This document shows, piece after piece, positions 32,995 to 42,523 of a stretch of 64,000 nt of DNA. The notes beneath the pieces are model-generated. The model ran no database searches, had not been told where the DNA came from, and saw only the letters and a program-made list of their open reading frames with translations. A program made the translations under genes and the position numbers. Every line of letters starts with the position of its first letter. Position 1 is the first letter of the stretch. The DNA is from Cyclobacterium sp. 1_MG-2023. Its GTDB lineage: Bacteria > Bacteroidota > Bacteroidia > Cytophagales > Cyclobacteriaceae. Location of the stretch: assembly GCF_030546805.1 (NCBI RefSeq), contig NZ_JAUOPC010000002.1, positions 186,001 through 250,000 of the forward strand, read 5' to 3'.

Positions 32995-34068
32995 TTATTT
33001 TTTCGAATGGCCTTCCTCAACGGCCATTTTTTTGGCCGCATGCGGCAGCTCAAAACTAAAGACAGAGCCTTTACCGGGAGTAGAACTAACGCCAATTTTA
33101 GATTGATGTCCTTCCAGAATATGTTTGACAATGGCCAAACCCAGTCCGGTGCCGCCTTTTTCTCTGGAACGACTCTTTTCTACCCTATAAAAACGCTCAA
33201 AAATCCGCTTAAGGTCATCCGGGTGGATGCCTATGCCCTGGTCTTTGACTTTTACCGTGAAATGGTTTTTGTGGTCATTGATTTGAATGGTTACAGTGCC
33301 ACTGTCTTTATTGTACTTGATGGCATTGGAGACTAGGTTTTGTAAAACCCTGAAAATTTTGTCCTTGTCAGCGTAAGTTTGGTAACTCGTTGCTTTGTCA
33401 TATTTGAAAATTATATGGATGTCCCTTTTAAGGGCTTTTCCTTCCAATTGTTCTACGACTTCCTGAATGGATTCTTTCAGGTCAAAATTGCTAGGATGAA
33501 AGCGAATAAACCCACTTTCAATTTGATTGATGGTAATCAAATCCTGCACCAGGTCTTCAAGGTTGTTAAGGCTTTTGGCGGCTCGTTTTAAAAACTTATC
33601 CCTAACGGTATGGTCTTCTACTGCCCCGTCCATTAGGGTGTGGATATAACCTTGGGCCGCAAAAATAGGCGTTTTCAGTTCATGGGAAATGTCGGCAAAA
33701 AATTCCCGCCTAAAGGTTTCATTCTTTTGTAAGGTTTCAATTTCCCTGTTTTTGGCCGCCGCATAATCATGAATATTGGCTTGAATACTTTTCAGCGGTG
33801 GGAGTGAAGCTTTTATCTTATTGCTGGCTTTGAAAGTAGTGTCTTTTTTTTGAATTTTCTCCAATACGCTGTAGATATTGCCGATTTCTCTAAAAATCAG
33901 GTATTCAAGGCTAAGGTGGATCAATAGGTAGGCAATGGAAAAGGTAAGGGTGCCGGCAGCCAGCAGTATTATGGAATTGGAGGCCTCCAAAAGGGATAAA
34001 AAGGCCACCAATAGTAAGGCTATAGAAATGGCAAGCCCAAATGCAATGCCTTTTGAAGTGCTGATCAT
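32995..34068 (-). CDS. Sensor histidine kinase (PhoR-like)
   Basis: The 357-residue kinase has two N-terminal membrane helices (about 7-27 and 32-55) with hardly any periplasmic loop, then a linker, the HisKA H-box FADISHELKTP (His129), the N-box LVSNAIKYN, and G boxes DQGIGI and GGTGLGLAIV. It autophosphorylates on His and donates to the regulator encoded just before it with a 4-nt overlap. The minimal sensing loop suggests it responds to a membrane or intracellular cue or to a partner, like PhoR with the Pst system. No phosphate genes are in the window. Confidence 0.93.
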   Translation of the reverse strand: MISTSKGIAFGLAISIALLLVAFLSLLEASNSIILLAAGTLTFSIAYLLIHLSLEYLIFREIGNIYSVLEKIQKKDTTFKASNKIKASLPPLKSIQANIHDYAAAKNREIETLQKNETFRREFFADISHELKTPIFAAQGYIHTLMDGAVEDHTVRDKFLKRAAKSLNNLEDLVQDLITINQIESGFIRFHPSNFDLKESIQEVVEQLEGKALKRDIHIIFKYDKATSYQTYADKDKIFRVLQNLVSNAIKYNKDSGTVTIQINDHKNHFTVKVKDQGIGIHPDDLKRIFERFYRVEKSRSREKGGTGLGLAIVKHILEGHQSKIGVSSTPGKGSVFSFELPHAAKKMAVEEGHSKK

Positions 34069-34751
34069 GTATTGAATTTATAACCTACGCCTTTCACAGT
34101 AAAGATATAATCCTCACCTATTTTTTCTCTAATCTTACGAATATGAACATCCACTGTTCTGGCCAAGACAAACACATCTGTGCCCCAAATGTTTTTTAGC
34201 AGTTCGTCTCTGCTAAACACCGTATTGGGGTTTTTTGCCAAAAAGTGCAACAGTTCAAATTCTTTCTTTGGCAACACAATTAACTCACCGTCCTTTAATA
34301 GGGTGAAACTTGTGCGATCAATGATCAAGTCCTTGATGGAAATTTTTGAGGTGTCTGCTTCTTTTTTAATTTCTCTTCGAAAAAGTGCAGCGATCCGGCT
34401 TACCAATGCCCTAGGCTTGATGGGCTTAAGGATGTAGTCATCTGCTCCGACATCAAAGGCTGCCACCTCCGAATATTCTTCTGATCGGGCAGTGAGGAAT
34501 ATGATAAAGGTATTCTTGAGATCGGGGTTTTCTCTCAATTGACGGCAGGTTTCCACCCCATCTTGATTGGGCATCATGATGTCCAATAGGATGACATCAG
34601 GCTTGAATGTAGCGGCTTTTTTTACTGCTGTGATACCGTCACTTGCTGAGTTGACCTCATAGCCTTCTTTTTCCAAATTGTAGGTTAAGATTTCAATGAT
34701 ATCCTCTTCGTCATCTACTACCAATACCCTTTGTTTCTGATTGTTGCCCAT
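34065..34751 (-). CDS. OmpR/PhoB-family response regulator
   Basis: The 228-residue protein has a receiver domain with VVDDEED (acidic pocket), phospho-acceptor Asp57 in LLDIMMPNQDG, Thr in FLTA and Lys in LKP near residue 107, then a winged-helix DNA-binding domain with the ELL-x-FLAKNPNTVFSRDELLKNIWG and DVHIRKIREKIG segments. It is the upstream gene of the pair, overlapping the kinase by 4 nt. Target genes unknown. Confidence 0.95.
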   Translation of the reverse strand: MGNNQKQRVLVVDDEEDIIEILTYNLEKEGYEVNSASDGITAVKKAATFKPDVILLDIMMPNQDGVETCRQLRENPDLKNTFIIFLTARSEEYSEVAAFDVGADDYILKPIKPRALVSRIAALFRREIKKEADTSKISIKDLIIDRTSFTLLKDGELIVLPKKEFELLHFLAKNPNTVFSRDELLKNIWGTDVFVLARTVDVHIRKIREKIGEDYIFTVKGVGYKFNT

Positions 34752-34907
34752 CTTATGATTTCCTGAAAAACAATTTATTTTGAATGAAGCTACAAAGATA
34801 AGGATTATAAAAAAACAATTAAGTCTTTGTAGGCTGAACTGATTAATTGAATGGGAATCATTAAAAAAGCGATGGTTTAGATTAAATTAATTTTAACCCA
34901 TTGTTAA

Positions 34908-35702
34908 TTAATTGTTGCTTAACCCTTCGGCAGAGACGATCTCCATATTTATGGAACCGACAAACATGCTGGCCTTAATTTTAACCGGAATTCGGTTTTC
35001 ATCTGCGGTAATCCATATTTTAATTGGTTTTTTACCTCTAAAGAGTTTGTTGCTGGGCATCTCAGGGCTGAAAATATAGGTGTCAAAATCACCAATGTCA
35101 GTGGATATGTCGTCCATGCCCTCGTATGTTAATTTTAAGTTATAATTTTTCTCGTCAAAAAAACCTTTGATTTCAATTTTATCACCTTTTGTTAACCCGG
35201 AGAAATCCATTGTTCGCAATAGATAATAACCGCTGACAATGTCCTGAACATTTGGGGGGATGGCATGGGATTTCCTCTCTTTAATGAACTCATTCTCCCT
35301 ATCATACAATTTGGTATAGGCCATTTGGTCTTTATGGTCGAAGTCAATTACCTCATGTTTTCGATAATTCCCTTCTTCAATATGTCGGTAAGAGCGGTAA
35401 GGAATAATTTTGGCAGTATCTATATAGCTTCCCCAATTGTCTTTTACATAAAAAAGCTTAAAAATGCTTAGGGTTTTTCCGTAGACATCTACCTTATAGG
35501 TTGGCTTTCCATTGATATAGTGGATGTTATTGTCGATCACCATTTTGGCCTCAGCAGCATTAAAAAGGAAATAACTCACATTAAAAGTAAGCGTTTCTCC
35601 TTTGGTAAATGCCTTGTTAACAATGTCTTGGCTTTGTGCATTTACAGCAGTTTGAAAAAGCAATAACAGCGCTATTGCAAGTGATTGGAGGTACACGATC
35701 AT
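34908..35702 (-). CDS. DUF3108-containing exported protein
   Basis: The 264-residue product has a signal peptide (to about residue 22, AVNAQ) and the DUF3108 pattern: GETLTFNVSYFLFNAAEAKMVI, KTLSIFKLFYVKDNWGSYID, and the C-terminal KPIKIWITADENRIPVKIKASMFVGSI. These proteins are predicted periplasmic beta-rich proteins of unknown function. It lies 156 nt from the regulator gene and is divergent from recA. It is probably monocistronic. Confidence 0.87.
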   Translation of the reverse strand: MIVYLQSLAIALLLLFQTAVNAQSQDIVNKAFTKGETLTFNVSYFLFNAAEAKMVIDNNIHYINGKPTYKVDVYGKTLSIFKLFYVKDNWGSYIDTAKIIPYRSYRHIEEGNYRKHEVIDFDHKDQMAYTKLYDRENEFIKERKSHAIPPNVQDIVSGYYLLRTMDFSGLTKGDKIEIKGFFDEKNYNLKLTYEGMDDISTDIGDFDTYIFSPEMPSNKLFRGKKPIKIWITADENRIPVKIKASMFVGSINMEIVSAEGLSNN

Positions 35703-35882
35703 GCTTTTTTTAAAAGTTTTACTTCAAAGTTCATACCATTGTGAATTTCAGGGAATGATGTTTCATTCTTCAAATGTACTACATTGTCTTGCGCTAACAA
35801 TGGTTATTCAATAGTTGTTAATGACCTGCCTAATGTTTACTTTCACATTAGGAATGAACAACAGTGAATATCTGAAGAGACT

Positions 35883-36932
35883 ATGAGTGGAAATACTGAA
35901 AAATTAAAAGCCTTACAGCTTACGCTGGATAAGTTGGAAAAAACCTACGGTAAAGGGACCGTAATGAAATTGAGTGATAATGTGGTACTGGATGTGCCTG
36001 CTATTTCTACAGGATCATTGGGTTTGGACATGGCCCTTGGTATTGGGGGAGTACCAAGAGGAAGAGTGATAGAGATATATGGTCCGGAATCTTCCGGGAA
36101 AACAACACTTTCTATGCATTGTATCGCTGAGGCGCAAAAAGCAGGTGGCTTAGCGGCATTTATAGATGCAGAGCATGCTTTTGATAAAGCCTACGCCGAA
36201 AAATTGGGAATAGACATTGAAAACCTGCTCATCTCTCAGCCGGACAGTGGTGAACAAGCCTTGGAAATTGCTGAGCACCTTATCAGGTCCGGGGCCATTG
36301 ATATTATAGTGATTGACTCAGTAGCCGCCTTGGTGCCTAAGGGTGAACTTGAGGGGGAAATGGGAGATTCCAAAATGGGTCTGCAAGCCAGGTTAATGTC
36401 TCAGGCACTTAGGAAACTTACCGGAGCCATCAACAAAACTGGTTGCGCTTGTATCTTTATCAATCAATTGAGAGAGAAGATTGGGGTGATGTTTGGTAAC
36501 CCTGAAACCACCACCGGTGGTAATGCCCTTAAATTTTATGCTTCTGTTCGCTTAGATATTCGTAGAATAGGTCAAATTAAAGATGGACCCGACAATATTC
36601 TTGGCAATAGAACCAAAGTAAAAGTAGTGAAAAACAAGGTTTCGCCTCCTTTTAAGGTAGTGGAGTTTGATATTATGTATGGGGAAGGAATCTCCAAAGT
36701 AGGAGAGGTAATTGACCTTGGTGTTGAATTTGAAATTGTTAAAAAAGCAGGGTCTTGGTTTTCTTACGAGGGAAATAAGCTAGGTCAAGGTAGAGATGCT
36801 GTTAAAAACCTGCTTTTGGACAATCCTGAATTGATGGAAGAAATAGAGTTGAAGGTGTTGGAAAAAGCCGGTGTTGTAAAAGCGGACAAAGAAAAAGCCA
36901 AAGCCGGTAAAAAAGGCAAGTCTGCAGAGTAA
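35883..36932 (+). CDS. recA: Recombinase RecA
   Basis: The 349-residue protein is full length. Walker [10 protein letters not shown] is at residues 67-75, and MAW signatures include [24 protein letters not shown] and the [18 protein letters not shown] loop 2 region. The C-terminal tail is basic and Lys/Ala-rich ([17 protein letters not shown]) where many RecA proteins are acidic. RecA forms filaments on single-stranded DNA, drives strand exchange and stimulates LexA-type autocleavage. It is divergent from the DUF3108 gene and convergent with the permease gene. Confidence 0.98.
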   Translation: MSGNTEKLKALQLTLDKLEKTYGKGTVMKLSDNVVLDVPAISTGSLGLDMALGIGGVPRGRVIEIYGPESSGKTTLSMHCIAEAQKAGGLAAFIDAEHAFDKAYAEKLGIDIENLLISQPDSGEQALEIAEHLIRSGAIDIIVIDSVAALVPKGELEGEMGDSKMGLQARLMSQALRKLTGAINKTGCACIFINQLREKIGVMFGNPETTTGGNALKFYASVRLDIRRIGQIKDGPDNILGNRTKVKVVKNKVSPPFKVVEFDIMYGEGISKVGEVIDLGVEFEIVKKAGSWFSYEGNKLGQGRDAVKNLLLDNPELMEEIELKVLEKAGVVKADKEKAKAGKKGKSAE

Positions 36933-36958
36933 AACTCTTTGAGAAAAAGCAATAGTTT

Positions 36959-36995
36959 CCGGTAGGTGTTGTCACATCCTGATAGCAACTACCGG
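36959..36995. terminator. Hairpin at the recA/permease convergence
   Basis: Arms ccggtag (36959-36965) and ctaccgg (36989-36995), extended by ttg/caa with a bulge, form a hairpin that includes the stop codon of the permease gene. It can end recA transcripts from the plus side. No T tract follows. Confidence 0.45.
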
Positions 36996-38216
36996 ATCCA
37001 TTTTTGAAGCCAGAGAAGCAGGAATAATACCTGAAACAATACCAATAACAGACGATAATGCAAGTCCCAGGACAATATTTTTAAAGGAGAGTATGATTTC
37101 CAGGTTGCCAAGGGAAACAAAGGTGGCAGCATACACCACAATCAGTCCGGACAATCCTCCAATAAGGCTTAAAGCAGTCGCTTCAAACAGAAATTGCAGG
37201 AGGATAAAATAATTTTTTGCACCAAGAGATTTTTGAATACCTATAATACCGGTCCGTTCCTTTACAGATACGAACATGATATTGGCAATCCCAAAACCTC
37301 CAATTAAGATTGAGAAGCCTCCAATTACCCCACCTGCAATAGAGATCACTGCAAATATGGAACCCACTACGTTTTGAATGAATTCGGATTTATTTAAGGC
37401 GAAATTGTTTTCAGCTGTCGGTTTCAAACCTCTTTTTGCTCTGAGAAGTCCTGCCATTTCATTTTCCAGCATGACCAGTCCGGGGTCATCGTCTTTCCCT
37501 TTTGCCGCAATGATTGGTTCTATACCGTTTTTTCCCACATAAAAAAGTTTGGAAAATGCTCCATAGGGTACCAATAAGGCTTCGTCTTTAGAAGGAGTAT
37601 CAAAAAGACCTTCTCCTTCTTCCACAAATAAGCCCACCACTGTAAACTTTAATCCTTTTATTTTAAAGGTTTTGCCCAAAGATTCCTGTCCCGGAAATAA
37701 GGCTTCTCCAATCTTTACGCCAATAATGGCCACATTTCTAGCGGCCTTTATCTCCATCTGGGTAAAAAACCTTCCTTTATCAATAGGTATGTCGTAAACT
37801 TCTTTATGGTTGAAAACAACACCATCCAAATTGGCCATTTCATAGGCATTGCTATTGGCCTTTACGGTAGTTCTGGTGTTAGCAGAGATGGTAACAGCAT
37901 GGGCGCTTTTCAGACGTTCTTCTAAAAATGTAAATTCAGCATAGGTGCCCAGGGGTCTCCTGAAATACCTCCACCAGGGGTAATTTCTCCCGTTTTCAGC
38001 AAATGGAAATCGATCTACACGGACCACATTGCTTCCTAGGAAAGTCAGGCTGTCCTTGATGTTTTTTTCCAGAGAATCTACTAAGGTAAAAACAGCAATG
38101 ATGGCAAAAATACCCACCGTTACGCCCAATAACGAAAGAATGGTCCTCGTCAAATTGGACTTCAATGCATCCATTGCGAAGCGAAAACTCTCCCAAATTA
38201 GTCTGAATACGATCAA
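36972..38216 (-). CDS. MacB/FtsX-type ABC transporter permease
   Basis: The 414-residue protein has an N-terminal helix after TILSLLGVTVGIFAIIAVFTLVD, a large extracytoplasmic MacB core domain (about residues 45-270), and three C-terminal helices with GFGIANIMFVSVKERTGIIGIQKSLGA, the hallmark of this permease family. Such proteins move substrates or mechanically act across the envelope with a separate ATPase. No ATPase gene is adjacent. The only start near the family-typical N-terminus is a TTG at 38216, with an in-frame stop just upstream; the next ATG (38174) would remove the first 14 residues. Confidence 0.92.
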   Translation of the reverse strand: MIVFRLIWESFRFAMDALKSNLTRTILSLLGVTVGIFAIIAVFTLVDSLEKNIKDSLTFLGSNVVRVDRFPFAENGRNYPWWRYFRRPLGTYAEFTFLEERLKSAHAVTISANTRTTVKANSNAYEMANLDGVVFNHKEVYDIPIDKGRFFTQMEIKAARNVAIIGVKIGEALFPGQESLGKTFKIKGLKFTVVGLFVEEGEGLFDTPSKDEALLVPYGAFSKLFYVGKNGIEPIIAAKGKDDDPGLVMLENEMAGLLRAKRGLKPTAENNFALNKSEFIQNVVGSIFAVISIAGGVIGGFSILIGGFGIANIMFVSVKERTGIIGIQKSLGAKNYFILLQFLFEATALSLIGGLSGLIVVYAATFVSLGNLEIILSFKNIVLGLALSSVIGIVSGIIPASLASKMDPVVAIRM

Positions 38217-38274
38217 TTTTCAATATTATTTTAAACAATTTGACAATATAAATAGAATCTGGTTAAATTCTTAT

Positions 38275-38282
38275 TAACTTTG
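38275..38282 (+). promoter_or_regulatory. TAnnTTTG -7 box upstream of queA
   Basis: TAACTTTG at 38275-38282, 50 nt before the queA ATG, is an exact -7 consensus match. A TTTG lies at 38239 but its 32-nt spacer is too long to count as the partner. Confidence 0.4.
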
Positions 38283-38331
38283 CATTTTTTACGATAATTA
38301 CGTTTAATAGGTATTTCCTAAATATATACAT

Positions 38332-39381
38332 ATGAAGTTATCAGATTTCAAGTTTGAAATTCCAAAAAAACTTATTGCCCTTCATCCACCGGAGAACCGA
38401 GATGAATCCAGATTAATGGTTATTCACAAGGATACCGGAAAGATAGAACATAAAGTTTTCAAAGATGTCATCGATTATTTTGATACAGGAGATGTATTTG
38501 TAACCAACAATACGAAGGTATTTCCTGCGAGACTGTATGGAAACAAAGAGAAAACCGGAGCCAAGATTGAGGTCTTTTTGTTAAGAGAACTGAATCAGGA
38601 ACTTAGGTTATGGGATGTTTTGGTGGACCCTGCCAGAAAGATTAGGGTAGGGAATAAGCTTTATTTTGGTGATAGTGATTTGGTTGCCGAAGTAATTGAT
38701 AACACTACTTCCAGGGGCCGAACCATTCGATTCTTATTTGACGGTACAGACGAGGAGTTTTACAAGACCATAGATACACTCGGAGAAACGCCAATATTGA
38801 AAGATTTCATCGAGAGAGATGTGGTAGATGCTGACAGAGAGCGGTATCAAACCATCTTTGCCCAGCATGTAGGAGCTGTTGCAGCACCAACGGCAGGTTT
38901 GCATTTCACTCCACATTTAATGAAACGCCTGGAAATTAAAGGTGTAGAAGTAAGTCCTATTACTTTGCATATTGGCCTGGGTACATTCAGACAAGTGGAT
39001 GTGGAAGACCTTACGAAGCATAAAATGGATTCGGAGAATTATGACATTCCACAAGGTACTGTTGATTTGGTCAACACTGCCCTTGATGAAAAGAAAAGAG
39101 TGGTTTCTGTAGGGACTACATCCCTAAAAACGATTGAATCTTCTGTTACCGCAAATGGTAGATTAAAAGCAAGTAGTGGTTGGACAGATAAGTTTATCAT
39201 TCCTCCTTACGAATTTAAAATTGCCAATGCCCTAATCACCAACTTTCATTTGCCTGAATCAACATTGTTGATGACAGCTTCTGCTTTTGGTGGATATGAT
39301 TTGATCATGAAGGCTTACCAAGAAGGTATCAAAGAAGGTTATAAATTCTTTAGCTATGGCGATGCTATGCTAATTATTTAA
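38332..39381 (+). CDS. queA: S-adenosylmethionine:tRNA ribosyltransferase-isomerase
   Basis: The 349-residue protein matches QueA along its length: [20 protein letters not shown] at the start, the [12 protein letters not shown] segment, [18 protein letters not shown] and the [13 protein letters not shown] block near the end. QueA transfers the ribosyl part of SAM to preQ1 in tRNA to form epoxyqueuosine. No other queuosine genes are in this window. A strong terminator follows. Confidence 0.97.
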   Translation: MKLSDFKFEIPKKLIALHPPENRDESRLMVIHKDTGKIEHKVFKDVIDYFDTGDVFVTNNTKVFPARLYGNKEKTGAKIEVFLLRELNQELRLWDVLVDPARKIRVGNKLYFGDSDLVAEVIDNTTSRGRTIRFLFDGTDEEFYKTIDTLGETPILKDFIERDVVDADRERYQTIFAQHVGAVAAPTAGLHFTPHLMKRLEIKGVEVSPITLHIGLGTFRQVDVEDLTKHKMDSENYDIPQGTVDLVNTALDEKKRVVSVGTTSLKTIESSVTANGRLKASSGWTDKFIIPPYEFKIANALITNFHLPESTLLMTASAFGGYDLIMKAYQEGIKEGYKFFSYGDAMLII

Positions 39382-39400
39382 AAGAACCTTAAGTTATAGT

Positions 39401-39443
39401 AAAAAGAGCCTTTTCAATTTAATTTGGAATGGCTCTTTTTTTT
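39401..39443 (+). terminator. Intrinsic terminator after queA
   Basis: Ten-bp arms aaaaagagcc (39401-39410) and ggcttttt (from 39431) with a 20-nt loop are followed by a run of T (39436-39443). It begins 20 nt after the queA stop codon. Confidence 0.8.
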
Positions 39444-39557
39444 AAGCCTTCAGTAAACCTAGGGATAGGTGCCCGCAATGTAGTTGAAAATAAAATCAGT
39501 TGTGGCACTCAAGCTATAGATTTAAGAAAGGAAGAGGTGTCTATGTGGGTATTAGTC

Positions 39558-41573
39558 TTAGCTTATCCCCACCTCTTCTTCAAAGCTTTCCAATGCTTCA
39601 GGTTTACCTACCACATAAACGACGTCTCCCAGTTTGATTTTGGTATGACCGGTTATTTCGGTAAGGGTTTTTCCCCCTCGTTTGATGGCTACCAAATTGA
39701 GACCTGAGTTTTCTCTTAAATTGCTGTCCTTAATTGATTTGCCAATAAATTGGCCATGATCTTTTTCTATTTTTATCCCTGAGAAATTGATTTCAGGTAT
39801 GTCAAGACTAGGAACAGTGCTTTCATTAGAAGGCGTTCGGAAAACTTCATAATTATGGAACCTTACATCATTGGTGAAGTCATCTACCTCACTTTTAGGT
39901 ACAAGGTATTTATTTAAGACTCGGGTAAAAATTTCTATCGATGTTTCAAATTCTTCAGGAATAACTTCATCGGCGCCCATATTGAGCATTGATTCGATTT
40001 CATTGACGTACCTTGTCCTAACGATGATGAAAACATTCTGGGAGGCCTCTCTGATGTTCATGATAATACCAGTAGTGGCAGGTTGATTGGAAATGGCTAT
40101 CACGGCCACCCTGGCTTTGTGTATTTGAACGTGCTCAAGCACCACGGCATTGCCGGCATCACCATAGATGATAGGTTCACCTTTCGCGGTTTCTACTTTT
40201 ACTGTTTCAGGGTTCATCTCTATAATTACATAGGGGATTTTTGCCCTTTTAGCAGCTCGGGCCAAGTTTCTTCCATTCAGACCATAGCCAATAATTACCA
40301 AATGGTCATTCAACGATTCTTTTTCAAGGTCGATTTCAGGAACTTGTACGCGTTCTTCCAACCTGTCTTTAATTTTCTTGGGCATAGGGATATTGAGCAC
40401 CCTGCAGGCAAGCTTTTCCCTTTGCTTAAGAACAAAAGGGGTAATGATCATGGTTAAGATAGATATGGCCAAGAAAAATTGATAAGTAGTATTGTCCAAT
40501 AATTCGTACTTCAACCCTTCTTTAGCCAGTAAAAGGGAAAATTCTCCCACTTGGAAGATAGAAAAACCTACAATAAAAGATTCTTTAAAACTGCTTCCCA
40601 ATGATTTTACAGCCAGAGAGGCCACAACGAATTTCACTAGAAAAGTAAGTACTACCAATGCCAGGATAAGTAACAAATGTTCAGTCAGAAAGCTAATGTC
40701 AAAAAGCATCCCCACCGAAACGAAAAAGAAGCTCAAGAAAATTTCTCTAAAAGGAAGGATTTTACCTGTAGCATGGTGACTGTATTCTGATTCACTGATG
40801 ATAAGCCCGGCCAGAAAAGCACCCAAGCCCAACGAAAGACCCAGCAATGAAGTGGCATAGGCTACGGCAAAACAGGTAACGATAATGCTTAATAGGAAAA
40901 GCTCTTCATTTTTGGTTTTTGCGATTCGGTACAACAACTGGGGAATCAGGTATTTTGCACTGATAATGGTTAGCAGGATTACCAGACCTCCTTTTAGTCC
41001 CATGTAAAACAGCGAGAGTAAGACATTGTCTGACTCACCGGCCAACATGGGAGTGAAAAGAACCAAGGGTACGATAATGATGTCTTGAAAGATCAACATG
41101 GCCAAGGTAGTTCGGCCAGAGATTGTGTTCACTTGTCCGGATTCCTGCAATAATTTCAAGACGATGGCAGTACTACTTAAGGCAAACAAAAAACCAAAAA
41201 ACACGGAAATATTCCAACTGAAGCCAAAAAGGTAGCTGATCAATGCTGTGACACCAATAGTAAGACTTACCTGTAAGCTGCCGCCTATAAATACGGCTTT
41301 TTTAATGGCCATTAGGCTTTTAAGCGAAAATTCAAGCCCAATCACAAACAGTAGCAAAATGACTCCTATTTCTGATAATACTTCCACTGCTGTGGAGGCA
41401 TATACCAGGGATAAACCATAGGGGCCGGCAATGGCCCCGGTAAGCAAGTACCCGATGATTGTGGGAAGCTTGAGGCGCATAAATACCAAAATCACTAAGG
41501 TGGCCAATCCAAAGATGACTACAATGTCTGATAGTAATGGCAATTCAGCAACCGCTAATATAAATGAGTTCAT
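39558..41573 (-). CDS. CPA2-family cation:proton antiporter with TrkA (RCK) domains
   Basis: The product of about 671 residues has twelve to thirteen membrane helices (residues ~8-385; includes GYLLTGAIAGPYGLSL and GLSLGLGAFLAGLIISESEYS), a TrkA-N Rossmann domain (LVIIGYGLNGRNLARAAKRA, residues ~420-535) and a TrkA-C domain (INFSGIKIEKDHGQFIGKSI). This is the KefB/KefC layout. Such proteins exchange K+ or Na+ for H+ at the inner membrane, gated by nucleotide binding. The first plausible ATG is at 41573; an upstream TTG at 41594 would add seven residues. No glutathione-type partner (KefF) is adjacent. Confidence 0.93.
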   Translation of the reverse strand: MNSFILAVAELPLLSDIVVIFGLATLVILVFMRLKLPTIIGYLLTGAIAGPYGLSLVYASTAVEVLSEIGVILLLFVIGLEFSLKSLMAIKKAVFIGGSLQVSLTIGVTALISYLFGFSWNISVFFGFLFALSSTAIVLKLLQESGQVNTISGRTTLAMLIFQDIIIVPLVLFTPMLAGESDNVLLSLFYMGLKGGLVILLTIISAKYLIPQLLYRIAKTKNEELFLLSIIVTCFAVAYATSLLGLSLGLGAFLAGLIISESEYSHHATGKILPFREIFLSFFFVSVGMLFDISFLTEHLLLILALVVLTFLVKFVVASLAVKSLGSSFKESFIVGFSIFQVGEFSLLLAKEGLKYELLDNTTYQFFLAISILTMIITPFVLKQREKLACRVLNIPMPKKIKDRLEERVQVPEIDLEKESLNDHLVIIGYGLNGRNLARAAKRAKIPYVIIEMNPETVKVETAKGEPIIYGDAGNAVVLEHVQIHKARVAVIAISNQPATTGIIMNIREASQNVFIIVRTRYVNEIESMLNMGADEVIPEEFETSIEIFTRVLNKYLVPKSEVDDFTNDVRFHNYEVFRTPSNESTVPSLDIPEINFSGIKIEKDHGQFIGKSIKDSNLRENSGLNLVAIKRGGKTLTEITGHTKIKLGDVVYVVGKPEALESFEEEVGIS

Positions 41574-41683
41574 AAATATTCGAATTGAAAGCAAATAGGT
41601 TTGAAAGGTAATAATATAATAAGAATACTAAGCTATGGAAAAGCTTTCAATTGAAAACTTCATCTTAGTGTAGCGCTAAGGTA

Positions 41684-42163
41684 TTAATAACCTATTCCTA
41701 AACGTTTATAAATGAAATGCATCAACCATGCCGGTCCGATTAGTAGGAATTGAACATCCTTAAAAAAAGACGGTTTTTTACCTTCAATCTTATGGCCGTA
41801 AAATTGAAAAATCCAAGCCACTAGAAAGAGGATTAAAGAAAAAAGCCACAAGGGAATAGGTAGAAATAGTGTCAATAAATTGGCCGTTGCCAAGCAAACT
41901 GCAGCAAACAAAAACATACCTAATGCAAGTGGGACAGATAAGGTGATGTAATAATACAAAACAAGCAACAAAACGATGGTGGCCCAATTTGTAAAACTAC
42001 TCAGTAGAAAATCCATAGATGCCAATGGACCGGGAGGGATGCTGTAAATCAGACCCACAATGCTGAAAAAAATTGCAGGCACGCAAAACCAATGAATGGT
42101 TTTATTGGTAGGGTTTTGGTGACTTATGCCATATTCTTCTAAAAGACCATCTATTTTTCTCAT
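41684..42163 (-). CDS. Mpo1-like (DUF962) membrane protein
   Basis: The 159-residue protein has four hydrophobic helices and the family landmarks: YGISHQNPTNKTIHWFCVP near the N-terminus, and FQFYGHKIEGKKPSFFKDVQFLLIGPAWLM near the C-terminus. Conserved His residues (His15, His24, His124) match those that bind Fe in yeast Mpo1, a dioxygenase that removes a carbon from 2-hydroxy fatty acids. Bacterial role not established. Same strand as the antiporter, about 110 nt upstream of it. Confidence 0.85.
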   Translation of the reverse strand: MRKIDGLLEEYGISHQNPTNKTIHWFCVPAIFFSIVGLIYSIPPGPLASMDFLLSSFTNWATIVLLLVLYYYITLSVPLALGMFLFAAVCLATANLLTLFLPIPLWLFSLILFLVAWIFQFYGHKIEGKKPSFFKDVQFLLIGPAWLMHFIYKRLGIGY

Positions 42164-42404
42164 ACGAATGTGTCTGTTGGATAAAGCTGCTATAAGTTAA
42201 AAATAAAATGCTAACAATCATACTTTTTGGCGAAGTGGAAATTCCTTCTGTGATAATCTATCTCCGAGAATTTTTCAAAGTGTAGGCCTTTCAGCAGGCA
42301 AAAACGCATAATTTTTCCTAACTTTAAATTAGATTAAGGCGTACTGCGGATAAATTTTAATGTAAATAATAAGAATATAGCGTAGTTTATGTATAATGTA
42401 ATTT

Positions 42405-42418
42405 ACTTTAGCTAAAGT
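42405..42418. promoter_or_regulatory. 14-bp perfect palindrome upstream of nhaC
   Basis: actttagctaaagt is its own reverse complement. It sits about 105 nt before the nhaC ATG, a plausible position for a regulator-binding site. Confidence 0.35.
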
Positions 42419-42482
42419 GATGGGCTGACTACCAGAAGGTGAGATGAAAATAAAGTTTCGAAATCTTGAATTCGAAAAATTT

Positions 42483-42498
42483 AATTAAACGTTTAATT
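42483..42498. promoter_or_regulatory. 16-bp perfect palindrome just upstream of nhaC
   Basis: aattaaacgtttaatt is its own reverse complement, 25 nt before the nhaC ATG, near where transcription would start. The central AAACGTTT recalls LacI-type operators, but the palindrome could also form a small RNA hairpin. Confidence 0.4.
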
Positions 42499-42523
42499 TT
42501 TATGAGGATTATACCGGACATAC

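Larger units (their letters stand above)
42164..42523. other. Intergenic region upstream of nhaC with two perfect palindromes
   Basis: No gene is seen in these 360 nt. The region carries the palindromes described at 42405-42418 and 42483-42498, in front of nhaC, and the promoter of the Mpo1-like gene on the minus strand. Confidence 0.5.
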
